Source: Chloroflexota bacterium (lineage in GTDB: Bacteria; Chloroflexota; Anaerolineae; B4-G1). Taken from it: DNA of 11,906 nucleotides. The DNA is taken from the NCBI GenBank assembly GCA_003648125.1, contig QMOE01000025.1, positions 1 to 11,906 on the forward strand, written 5' to 3'. The notes under the pieces were generated by a model, which worked only from the letters and a program-made list of their open reading frames with translations, had not been told where the DNA came from and ran no database searches. How positions within the stretch are numbered: position 1 is the stretch's first letter; each line of letters opens with the position of its first letter. Positions 1 to 5,584 of this stretch are shown in pieces. A program made the position numbers and the translations under genes.

Positions 1-997
1 CGAACCCCATCTGGTGGATGATGTCCAGTTCATAGTCGAGCCGCTCGCGCTCCCGGGGGGTGACAGGTGTGTACTTGCGGTGCAGTCCTTCCTCGCACAG
101 GTGGCGCAGGTAGGATTGGGCGTCGTATCCTTCCGGCACCTGGAAGGGGGGCAGGTGATAGTGGCCGAATTCCAACTCCACCTGGCACATTTCCGCGATG
201 CGCAACGTGTTCGCCAGCGCATCGGGCGCTTCGGGAAAGAGGGCGGCCATTTCCTCGCCGCTTTTCAGGTAAAAGCTATCGCCGTTCATCCGCATGCGTT
301 TTGGTTCGGTGACCGTCTTGCCGGTCTGGATACACAGCAGCACGTCGTGGATGGATGCATCTTCACGGCGGGTGTAGTGCGTGTCGTTGGTGGCGACCAG
401 CGGCAGGTCAAGCTCGCGGGCCAGGGAAATCAGTTGGCGGTTGACCTGTGTCAGTTCGGGGATGTCGTGCTCTTGCAGTTCCAGATAGTACCGCCCTGGA
501 AAGACATCGCGGTACCAGTTGATGACCTTGCGGGCCTGGTCTGATTGTCCGTTCTGGAGCAGGCGGGAAACCTCGGAGGAACCGCAGCCAGAGAGGACGA
601 TCAGTCCATCACTGTGCTCGGCCAGCAATTCTTTGTCCACGCGCGGTTTATAGTAAAAGCCCTCCAGTTGGGCAATGGTCGCCAGCCGCATCAGATTGTG
701 GTAGCCGGTGTCGTTCTGGGCCAGGAGCACCAGGTGATAGGGCTTGCGGTCGAGCTTGGCGTCTCGGTCCCGGTGGCTCCTGGGGGCCACGTAAGCCTCC
801 ATCCCGCTGATGGGCTTGATGCCGGCCTCACGGCACGCCTTGTAGAACTGGACCGCGCCGTACATCACGCCGTGGTCGGTGAGAGCCAGGGCTCGATTGC
901 CCAGTTCGACGGCGCGCTCGGCCAGTTCTTTGCAACTGCTGAGGCCATCGAGGAGCGAGTATTCGCTGTGGACGTGGAGGTGGACGAACTCTGTCAT
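1..997 (-). CDS. dnaE: DNA polymerase III subunit alpha, N-terminal part (truncated by window edge)
   Basis: This is the replicative polymerase catalytic subunit, which extends DNA in the replisome. Only about 332 N-terminal residues lie in the window; the family is usually over 1,100 residues, so the catalytic palm is outside. The visible part is the PHP domain: it opens with HLHVHSEYSLLDG (residues 6-18), followed by LTDHG (39-43) and TNDTHYTRRED (203-213), the conserved metal-site and fold motifs. The GYHNL segment (98-102) is also typical of DnaE. The ATG at 997 is chosen because the PHP HxH motif must sit at the extreme N-terminus. A perfect extended -10 box lies only 8 nt upstream, so no Shine-Dalgarno sequence can lie on the transcript and the mRNA is probably leaderless. 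The gene is divergent from rocD. The identification is secure; whether it is DnaE1 or a paralogue cannot be told from this part. Confidence 0.95.
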   Translation of the reverse strand, partial: MTEFVHLHVHSEYSLLDGLSSCKELAERAVELGNRALALTDHGVMYGAVQFYKACREAGIKPISGMEAYVAPRSHRDRDAKLDRKPYHLVLLAQNDTGYHNLMRLATIAQLEGFYYKPRVDKELLAEHSDGLIVLSGCGSSEVSRLLQNGQSDQARKVINWYRDVFPGRYYLELQEHDIPELTQVNRQLISLARELDLPLVATNDTHYTRREDASIHDVLLCIQTGKTVTEPKRMRMNGDSFYLKSGEEMAALFPEAPDALANTLRIAEMCQVELEFGHYHLPPFQVPEGYDAQSYLRHLCEEGLHRKYTPVTPRERERLDYELDIIHQMGF

Positions 998-1005
998 CGG
1001 GTTGC

Positions 1006-1014
1006 ATTATACCA
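1006..1014 (-). promoter_or_regulatory. Extended -10 promoter of dnaE (leaderless)
   Basis: Read on the minus strand the sequence is TGGTATAAT, a consensus TATAAT preceded by the TGn extension. Only 8 nt separate the hexamer from the dnaE ATG at 997, so transcription should start on or within 1-2 nt of the start codon. No good -35 box is visible 17 nt upstream (TACCAA), which fits an extended -10 promoter. Confidence 0.6.
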
Positions 1015-1096
1015 CAGCGATTGAGAGATTGGTAGTTGGGATGACAATCGGCGCGCTTTTTACGCTACTTTGTCAGTTTCCCTATCTGTTGAATCA

Positions 1097-1105
1097 TGGT
1101 AACAT
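1097..1105 (+). promoter_or_regulatory. Candidate extended -10 promoter of rocD
   Basis: TGGTAACAT matches a TGn-extended -10 box (TAACAT against TATAAT) and would start transcription near 1112, leaving a leader of about 20 nt that carries the AAGGGG ribosome site at 1121-1126. A TTGTCA at 1070-1075 is too far away (24 bp) to be its -35 box. This is only a moderate match. Confidence 0.35.
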
Positions 1106-1132
1106 ATTCGCACATCCACAAAGGGGTTGAAA

Positions 1133-2344
1133 ATGGATAAACCAGGCACACAGGATTATATTGCGTTGGAAGACCAATACAACGCCCACAACTATAAACC
1201 GCTCGACGTCGTCCTGACGCGTGGGGAAGGGGTCTGGGTGTGGGACGTGGAGGGGCGCAAGTACATGGACTGTCTGGCAGCCTACTCGGCGGTCAACCAG
1301 GGTCACTGTCATCCGCGCATCGTGCGGGCGATGGTCGAGCAGGCGCCCAAGCTGGCCTTGACCTCGCGCGCTTTCCGCAACGATCAACTGCCGCTGCTGG
1401 CAAAAGAGTTATGCGAGTTGACCGGCTACGAGATGATGCTGCCGATGAACTCGGGCGCGGAGGCGGTAGAGACCGCGCTCAAGGCGGCTCGCAAGTGGGG
1501 CTACACGGTCAAGGGCGTGGCGGACGACCGCGCCGAGATCATCGCCTGCTCCGGTAACTTTCACGGACGCACGATCTCTATCATCACCTTCTCGCCGGAG
1601 GAGCAGTATCGGGATGGCTTTGGCCCTTTTACGCCCGGCTTTAAGTTGATTCCCTACGGTGACGCCGGTGCGCTAGAACGAGCCATCACGCCCAACACGG
1701 TGGCTTTTATCGTTGAGCCGATCCAGGGCGAGGGGGGCGTCATCATCCCGCCGCAGGGATACCTCAAGCGCGCGCGAGAGATTTGCACCGCCCATGACGT
1801 CCTGATGATGGCCGATGAGATTCAGAGTGGCCTGGGGCGCACCGGCAAGCTGCTGGCCTGCGAGCACGAAGGGGTGCGCCCGGACGTGGTGATGCTGGGC
1901 AAGGCGCTTTCGGGCGGCATGTACCCGGTCTCGGCGGTGGTTTCCTCGAAGGAGGTGCTGGGCGTCTTTAGCCCCGGCGATCACGGCTCGACCTTTGGTG
2001 GCAACCCGCTGGCCTGCGCGGTGGCGCGCGAGGCGCTCAGGGTCATCGTGGACGAAAACCTCTGTCAGCGCGCTGCCGAGTTGGGGAGATACCTGATGGC
2101 CCGCTTGCGCGAGATTGAGAGTCCGCACGTCAGGCTGGTCCGGGGCAGAGGATTGTTCGTCGGCATCGTGCTCAAGCGGGAGGCGGGTGGGGCGCGCCGC
2201 TTCTGCGAGGCGCTGCAAGAGCGGGGTGTGTTGGCCAAGGAGACCCACGAGCACATCATCCGCCTGGCCCCGCCGCTGGTCATCACCCGCGAGGAGATTG
2301 ATTGGGCGGTGGAGCGGGTGGCCGAGGTTTTGACGATGGCCTAG
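1133..2344 (+). CDS. rocD: Ornithine--oxo-acid aminotransferase
   Basis: This class III PLP aminotransferase converts ornithine and 2-oxoglutarate to glutamate-5-semialdehyde and glutamate, linking arginine/ornithine to proline and glutamate metabolism in the cytoplasm. The 403 residues match the usual OAT length. Diagnostic OAT blocks are visible: [13 protein letters not shown] (about residues 51-63), LTSRAF (76-81), MNSGAEA (105-111, PLP phosphate contact), RKWGYTVKG (120-128), [10 protein letters not shown] (195-204), [12 protein letters not shown] (227-238, PLP-ring Asp), and [14 protein letters not shown] with the Schiff-base Lys257. [10 protein letters not shown] (284-293) is the dimer and phosphate-binding loop. 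An upstream TTG at 1127 is also open, but the AAGGGG at 1121-1126 would overlap it; it sits 6 nt from the ATG at 1133, which is therefore chosen. The OAT-specific signatures make acetylornithine or GABA aminotransferase unlikely. Confidence 0.93.
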   Translation: MDKPGTQDYIALEDQYNAHNYKPLDVVLTRGEGVWVWDVEGRKYMDCLAAYSAVNQGHCHPRIVRAMVEQAPKLALTSRAFRNDQLPLLAKELCELTGYEMMLPMNSGAEAVETALKAARKWGYTVKGVADDRAEIIACSGNFHGRTISIITFSPEEQYRDGFGPFTPGFKLIPYGDAGALERAITPNTVAFIVEPIQGEGGVIIPPQGYLKRAREICTAHDVLMMADEIQSGLGRTGKLLACEHEGVRPDVVMLGKALSGGMYPVSAVVSSKEVLGVFSPGDHGSTFGGNPLACAVAREALRVIVDENLCQRAAELGRYLMARLREIESPHVRLVRGRGLFVGIVLKREAGGARRFCEALQERGVLAKETHEHIIRLAPPLVITREEIDWAVERVAEVLTMA

Positions 2345-2353
2345 TTTTTGTCA

Positions 2354-2381
2354 AGTGCGATGTGCTCAAGTGCGTCGCACT
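2354..2381. terminator. Hairpin at the convergent rocD / 91-residue gene junction
   Basis: AGTGCGA (2354-2360) pairs with TCGCACT (2375-2381), and an inner alternative AGTGCGTCGCACT is itself palindromic. It lies exactly where two convergent genes meet, so it could end transcription on either strand. No long U run follows on either side (only TTTT on plus, TTGACAAAAA on minus), so the call is weak. Confidence 0.3.
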
Positions 2382-2655
2382 ATGTTCCTGTTTTCGTCGC
2401 CTCGATTTTCTCTTCCCGCTGGGCGATCTCTGCCTCCAATTCTTGGATTTTTCCCCACTCGGCGGAGAAATCCGGGTCGGTGCGTCCGCCCTCGGCGTAG
2501 ACTGCAATGACGCGCTGGCCGACCTCGCGCAAGATGCGGCCTTTCTGCTCTTTGAAGCCGATGACCTCGGTGCTGAGCCGCCCGATGCGGGCCGCCTTCT
2601 CGGCTTCCTCAGCCACCTCGACGACGCCCTGGCGTAGTTTGTCCATCAGTCCCAT
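2380..2655 (-). CDS. Small coiled-coil protein, 91 residues, function unknown
   Basis: The protein opens with MGLMDKLRQGVVEVAEEAEKA (residues 1-21), an amphipathic Lys/Glu-rich start. This is followed by a helical stretch and a second Glu/Lys-rich helix near the C-terminus (about 67-87). No membrane segment, signal peptide or cysteine is present. From memory, similar N-terminal layouts occur in small bacterial proteins that end in a zinc ribbon. Here that ribbon is absent and the protein ends in Thr-Gly-Thr, so this may be a shortened member. An AAGGAG ribosome site lies 7 nt before the ATG at 2655. It is the last gene of the minus-strand series, 60 nt after the Ig-like gene, with a 15-bp palindrome in between. 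Its stop codon lies inside the convergent hairpin. No function is claimed. Confidence 0.8.
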   Translation of the reverse strand: MGLMDKLRQGVVEVAEEAEKAARIGRLSTEVIGFKEQKGRILREVGQRVIAVYAEGGRTDPDFSAEWGKIQELEAEIAQREEKIEATKTGT

Positions 2656-2677
2656 TGGTCTGCTCCTTGCACTGGGG

Positions 2678-2711
2678 AGACCTCAAAGGTTTTCAGAAAC
2701 CTTTGAGGTCT
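2678..2711. repeat. Perfect 15-bp inverted repeat with 4-nt loop
   Basis: AGACCTCAAAGGTTT (2678-2692) and AAACCTTTGAGGTCT (2697-2711) are exact reverse complements around a TCAG loop. It lies between two co-directional minus-strand genes, 4 bp after the stop of the Ig-like gene. No U run follows on either strand, so it is not a standard intrinsic terminator. It also lacks the GTAG start of the other hairpins here. It may be a dispersed palindromic repeat or an RNA-processing hairpin. Confidence 0.75.
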
Positions 2712-2715
2712 TGAA

Positions 2716-3759
2716 TTACGGCAAAGCGGGATAAAAGTCTATCACCCGCTGCTCGCCCGCGTAAGAATCCGCCGCCGCCCGGCCTTTGACGGCTTCGGGG
2801 ACGAGCGTCACACCAGAGGTCTGGGCCACCGATTGAGTGAGCGTTTCCAGCGGCAAAGCAAACGCGACCAGTGTGCGTGAATCGTCTATGCGGTAGCGTA
2901 TCCCTTCCGGCCCGGAAATCCAGCTTGCTTGCGTTGCGTCCCAGACGAGGAAATACGGCTCGTAAGCGGCGGTGGCGGGGTCGTAGCTGACCCCGATCAC
3001 GGCCTCGTCGCCCAAGTCGGGGTTGATGCGGCGGCTGCCGGCCGGGCGGCCCGTGGCTGTGTTCCCGTCCACGTCCAGCGCAAAGAGCCAGTTCATGTAC
3101 ACCGGCGGCGGGTTAGGGATCGGTGTGTGGAGTGCAATCCACAACAGTATCTCCCCCTCGCTGGCCCAGTCGGTCAGTTCTGGCGGCACCCCTTCGGTAG
3201 GCTGGAGCGACACGTGCAGATCTGCTGCTATGCTGGCTCCGCTGATATCTACACCGGCGGGGATTCCCTCGACCGGCGCGCTGTTTTCGTAAGCGCCCAC
3301 GTCGCCCTGAGGATCGGTGGATTGGGGGGCGATGGCCTCTGGCGTCGGCGTGTCGGTCGGGGCGGCAGTGGGAGATGGTTCGGGCGTGGGGCTGGGGGCG
3401 CAGGTGGTGATGTGTACGACCGCTTCGACTTGCTGACGGGTGTCAACGCCAGCCGCCGTGACCGTATAGTCGCCGGGGACGTCGCCGGCGGTGAAGAGGC
3501 CGCCGTTGCTGATGATGCCCCCCGTGGCTTCCCACGAAACATCCAGATTGCCCGCGACGGTGAATTGGTGTTGCTCACCGGAGCACAGGCTGATTTCACC
3601 GGGGCTGATCGTTAGCGGTTCTTCCGGTGGTGATATGATACTGTTGCACGCTCGCAAGATGGTGACAATGGCCATGACGGCGACGATGATGATCAGGGCA
3701 ATGGTAAGCCAGAACAGGATCGCACGCGCTTTGTCGCTCATACCGCTGTCGTTTAACAT
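2716..3759 (-). CDS. Membrane-anchored surface protein with Ig-like domain and Pro/Thr linker
   Basis: This 347-residue protein has a short cytoplasmic N-terminus and one hydrophobic segment at about residues 13-35. An Ig-like beta domain of the bacterial Big type follows (about 48-118, with SWEATGG and GGLFTAGDVPGDYTV). Cys59 and Cys120 bracket this domain and could form a disulfide. Next is a Pro/Thr-rich linker (121-145). The C-terminal domain (150-347) contains LFALDVDGNTATGRP, INPDLGDEAVIG, PYFLVWDAT and LVAFALPLETL, reminiscent of beta-sandwich surface domains, but I do not recognise a named family. It is probably exposed outside the membrane. The ribosome site GGAGG is 4 nt before the ATG at 3759 and lies across the target duplication of the MITE just upstream. 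Before that insertion the start codon overlapped the end of tilS. An in-frame ATG at 3741 is an alternative start. Function unknown. Confidence 0.85.
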   Translation of the reverse strand: MLNDSGMSDKARAILFWLTIALIIIVAVMAIVTILRACNSIISPPEEPLTISPGEISLCSGEQHQFTVAGNLDVSWEATGGIISNGGLFTAGDVPGDYTVTAAGVDTRQQVEAVVHITTCAPSPTPEPSPTAAPTDTPTPEAIAPQSTDPQGDVGAYENSAPVEGIPAGVDISGASIAADLHVSLQPTEGVPPELTDWASEGEILLWIALHTPIPNPPPVYMNWLFALDVDGNTATGRPAGSRRINPDLGDEAVIGVSYDPATAAYEPYFLVWDATQASWISGPEGIRYRIDDSRTLVAFALPLETLTQSVAQTSGVTLVPEAVKGRAAADSYAGEQRVIDFYPALP

Positions 3760-3764
3760 ATTAC

Positions 3765-3772
3765 CTCCATTG
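3765..3772. repeat. Left copy of the MITE target-site duplication (CTCCATTG)
   Basis: This is identical to 3885-3892. On the minus strand it reads CAATGGAG and forms most of the GGAGG ribosome site of the gene that starts at 3759, so the insertion kept a ribosome site for that gene. Confidence 0.8.
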
Positions 3773-3799
3773 GTATCTTTTCAAAAAGATGGGGCGAAA

Positions 3800-3824
3800 G
3801 TAGGTCGGATTTGCTATCCGACCC
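3800..3824 (+). repeat. GTAG hairpin (REP-type), first of an inverted pair
   Basis: GTAG (3800-3803) overlaps by one base a stem GGTCGGAT / ATCCGACC (3803-3810 / 3816-3823) with loop TTGCT. Together with the next hairpin it forms a 53-bp inverted pair, like a bacterial interspersed mosaic element. Both share the pattern CGG-n-TTTGCTA-n-CCG. Confidence 0.75.
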
Positions 3825-3829
3825 ATTAT

Positions 3830-3852
3830 GGCGGTTAGCAAACCCGCTCTAC
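3830..3852 (-). repeat. GTAG hairpin (REP-type), second of the inverted pair
   Basis: On the minus strand GTAG (3852-3849) is followed by a GCGGGTTTGCTAACCGC hairpin with a single bulge. Its core CGGGTTTGCTAACCG differs from that of its partner mainly at paired stem positions. The TAG of its GTAG is the stop codon of tilS. Confidence 0.75.
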
Positions 3853-5432
3853 TTGGACCTTGCCCCGGAATATTGAAAAGATACCTCCATTGCTTGTGTG
3901 GATTCACGCTCGAACTGCAACTGCGCCGCCCGCCGTGTCTCTGGGCCAACGGCGAACTCTTCTCCGATGCGCCGGCCGCACACCCATGCAATCTCGCCGC
4001 CCGCCACGAGCAGCGGGACGCGGTCACGCCAGGCGCGGGGAATTTTGAGATTGATCAGAAATGCGCTCAGTTTGACGCTGTGCCCGCCCATCCCCCGAGG
4101 CCGGAAGCGGTCTCCCCGCCGGCGGGGCCGCAGCGTCAGCGGCCCGGCGAGTGTGTCTGCGTCCAGGTAGGCCGTCCAGGGATCGGCATTGGCCACGATT
4201 TGAGCTGCGTCCCACTTTGTCAGCGTCTTTGTTTGCAAGATCCACTTTGACTGAGAAAGTCGCGTCGTGCCGGGCACTTGTACGGACAGCGATTCCCCAT
4301 TCCACAGCAGCGGTTCATCGGGTAGAGTGGGGATACCGTCTGTATTTCCTATGGTCAACGTGTTATACTCCACGTTGAGGGTCAATCCCATCGGCAGCGT
4401 GGCCTGTGCTCCGGTCTGACCCGCCAGTCCTACCTGGCGGGCGTGCTCCACGTGAATAAAGTCCATATCGCGCAGCGTTCTGCGCAGCCGGTAAGTCGCC
4501 TGGCGCAGGATGGCGCGCTGTAGGGCCACCGGTAACGCTCGCCAGGCGACCAGGTCAAAGACAATGCTCTCATCCCCCTCTTCTCGCACCGTTTCGACCC
4601 AGGCTTGCTCCCGCAGTTGGGCCAGCAGTTTATAGTCGGCGGCGACGACCTTGGCGGTGCGGCGCAGCCGGGCGCGGACGTTGGGGTTGTAGGTCTCCAG
4701 CAGCGGCAGTAACTCGTGCCGCAGCCGGTTGCGAAAGTAGGTGGTGTCCAGGTTGGAGCGGTCAAAGCGCGGCGCGAATCCCTGGTCAGCGCAGTAGGCT
4801 TCGATGGCGGCGCGGGGAATTTCCAGGAGGGGACGGATGATAAAGAGTGCAGGATGCAGGATACAGGAATCTTGTCTCCTACTTCCAGCTGCTTGCTCCT
4901 TGCCTCCTGCCTCCTGCCCAGCGAATGGTTCGAGTAGGTGGTAATCTGTGATGGGTGTGAGGGGCAGCATGCCGCGCAAGCCTGCCGGGCCGGCACCACG
5001 CAAAAAGTGCATCAGTACCGTCTCGGCCTGATCGTCCCCGTTGTGGCCCACTGCGATTTTGGCCGCGCCGATTTCCCCGGCCACGCGGGCCAGGAAGGCA
5101 TAGCGCACGCGGCGGGCCGTTTCCTCGAAAGCCATTTTGTATTTTCTCGCCAGCGCCGGTACGTCTTGCCGCTCGGCCGTGACCGGCAGCCCCCACTCGG
5201 CGGCGAGTGCGGCTACGAACTCGGCGTCTCCGTCGGCCTCGGCCCCACGCGCGCCGTGGTGCAGGTGGGCCACGTGGAGCCGCAGATCAAGTTTCTCGCG
5301 CAAGCGCAGCAACACGTGGAGCAGGCAGACTGAATCAGGCCCGCCAGAGACGCCGACGATGACCCCGTCGCCGGGCGCGAGCAGGCCGTGTGCCTCGATT
5401 GTATGCTGGACTTGGCTTAGGATGTCAGTCAA
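3849..5432 (-). CDS. tilS: tRNA(Ile)-lysidine synthetase
   Basis: TilS converts C34 of the tRNA-Ile CAU anticodon to lysidine using ATP and lysine, so that the tRNA reads AUA codons. The PP-loop SGGPDS is at residues 29-34, VGHNGDDQAET at 128-138 and GLRGM at 151-155. DRSNLDTTYFRNRLRHELLP (224-243) is the conserved substrate-binding block, and the C-terminal domain includes RRRGDRFRPRGM. Two oddities appear. Residues of about 170-196 form an extra segment encoded by heptanucleotide repeats. Residues 517-527 and the stop codon come from the MITE at 3773-3884. The start is TTG at 5432, because a TGA in the same frame lies one codon upstream; the preceding remnant ORF overlaps or abuts it. No strong ribosome site is visible, which suggests translational coupling. 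The Lys/Arg-rich C-terminal domain is intact, so the enzyme is probably functional. Confidence 0.93.
   Translation of the reverse strand: MTDILSQVQHTIEAHGLLAPGDGVIVGVSGGPDSVCLLHVLLRLREKLDLRLHVAHLHHGARGAEADGDAEFVAALAAEWGLPVTAERQDVPALARKYKMAFEETARRVRYAFLARVAGEIGAAKIAVGHNGDDQAETVLMHFLRGAGPAGLRGMLPLTPITDYHLLEPFAGQEAGGKEQAAGSRRQDSCILHPALFIIRPLLEIPRAAIEAYCADQGFAPRFDRSNLDTTYFRNRLRHELLPLLETYNPNVRARLRRTAKVVAADYKLLAQLREQAWVETVREEGDESIVFDLVAWRALPVALQRAILRQATYRLRRTLRDMDFIHVEHARQVGLAGQTGAQATLPMGLTLNVEYNTLTIGNTDGIPTLPDEPLLWNGESLSVQVPGTTRLSQSKWILQTKTLTKWDAAQIVANADPWTAYLDADTLAGPLTLRPRRRGDRFRPRGMGGHSVKLSAFLINLKIPRAWRDRVPLLVAGGEIAWVCGRRIGEEFAVGPETRRAAQLQFERESTQAMEVSFQYSGARSK
3885..3892. repeat. Right copy of the MITE target-site duplication (CTCCATTG)
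   Basis: This is identical to 3765-3772 and directly abuts the right inverted repeat. It lies inside tilS and encodes part of Ala-Met-Glu (residues 514-516), the last residues of TilS before the element-derived tail. Confidence 0.8.
4847..4916. repeat. Degenerate heptanucleotide repeat tract inside tilS
   Basis: Ten consecutive 7-nt units can be read in phase. They start with GTGCAGG, ATGCAGG and ATACAGG and end with CTCCTTG, CCTCCTG and CCTCCTG. The two halves are of opposite strand sense (GCAGGAT-type then CTCCTGC-type), so the tract can fold on itself. It is translated through as part of TilS without a stop codon. Confidence 0.7.
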
Positions 5433-5538
5433 GGGTCACGTTACTTTGTAGACGCGGTCGCCAACTCGCGCTCGCAACTCCGGCGACGCCAATCTTGCCA
5501 AACCAGTGGTCAACTTTGCCGACGAGTTTCTCTGCCAT
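5425..5538 (-). pseudogene. Remnant of a small EF-Tu domain 2-like protein gene
   Basis: The ATG at 5538 has an excellent ribosome site (AGGAGGG at 5547-5553, 8-nt spacer) and reads MAEKLVGKVDHWFGKIGVAG. This matches, from memory, the N-terminus of the small translation elongation factor-like proteins of about 80 residues. In this frame it then reads unrelated sequence to a TGA at 5425. In the frame shifted by one base, the following bases read ELRARVGDRVYKVT and stop at 5436, which resembles the usual C-terminal end of the same family. The simplest reading is an internal deletion of about 50 or more codons that left the two ends out of frame. The alternative is a real 37-residue peptide or a sequencing artefact. 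It sits between the zinc-ribbon gene and tilS, and either stop lies at or inside the tilS start. Confidence 0.5.
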
Positions 5539-5559
5539 CTGCTTTACCCTCCTGGTGGT

Positions 5560-5584
5560 GGGCAACCGCGAGGGTTGCCCCTAC
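5560..5584 (-). repeat. Solitary GTAG hairpin (REP-type) at the 3' end of the zinc-ribbon gene
   Basis: On the minus strand GTAG (5584-5581) is followed by GGGCAACC, loop CTCGC and GGTTGCCC, an 8-bp perfect stem. The same element with a compensated base-pair change is at 9630-9654. Its TAG is the stop codon of the gene at 5581-6795. The next ribosome site begins only 6 nt further on. Confidence 0.8.

Larger units (their letters stand above)
3773..3884. mobile_element. 112-bp MITE-like element with 12-bp TIRs and 8-bp target duplication
   Basis: The ends are perfect 12-bp inverted repeats, GTATCTTTTCAA at 3773-3784 and its reverse complement at 3873-3884. Similarity continues inward to a shared GGGGC. 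The flanks carry an exact direct repeat CTCCATTG (3765-3772 and 3885-3892), extended to 10 bp (ACCTCCATTG) because the element itself ends in AC. The element has no coding capacity of its own and contains two inverted GTAG hairpins (3800-3824 and 3830-3852). The left end also holds a small palindrome, ATCTTTT-CA-AAAAGAT (3775-3790). It lies between tilS and the Ig-like gene and supplies the end of tilS. The mobilising transposase is not in the window; 8-bp duplications occur in several IS families, so the family cannot be named. Confidence 0.85.

Noticed and set aside
14..1024. Plus-strand open frames across the first kilobase
   Set aside because: They are antisense to dnaE, whose PHP motifs are unmistakable.
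1127..1132. TTG start of rocD two codons upstream
   Set aside because: The ribosome site AAGGGG abuts it directly and is correctly spaced from the ATG at 1133.
2929..3615. Open reading frame of 228 codons on the plus strand
   Set aside because: It is a shadow of the Ig-like gene, is Gly/Arg-rich with no recognisable motif, and has no ribosome site.
3761..4027. Minus-strand frame of 88 codons through the MITE
   Set aside because: It overlaps tilS in another frame and reads through the mobile element; no family motif or ribosome site.
4847..4916. CRISPR-like short repeats
   Set aside because: Units are 7 nt, degenerate and contiguous, with no spacers; it is a heptanucleotide tract inside a coding region.
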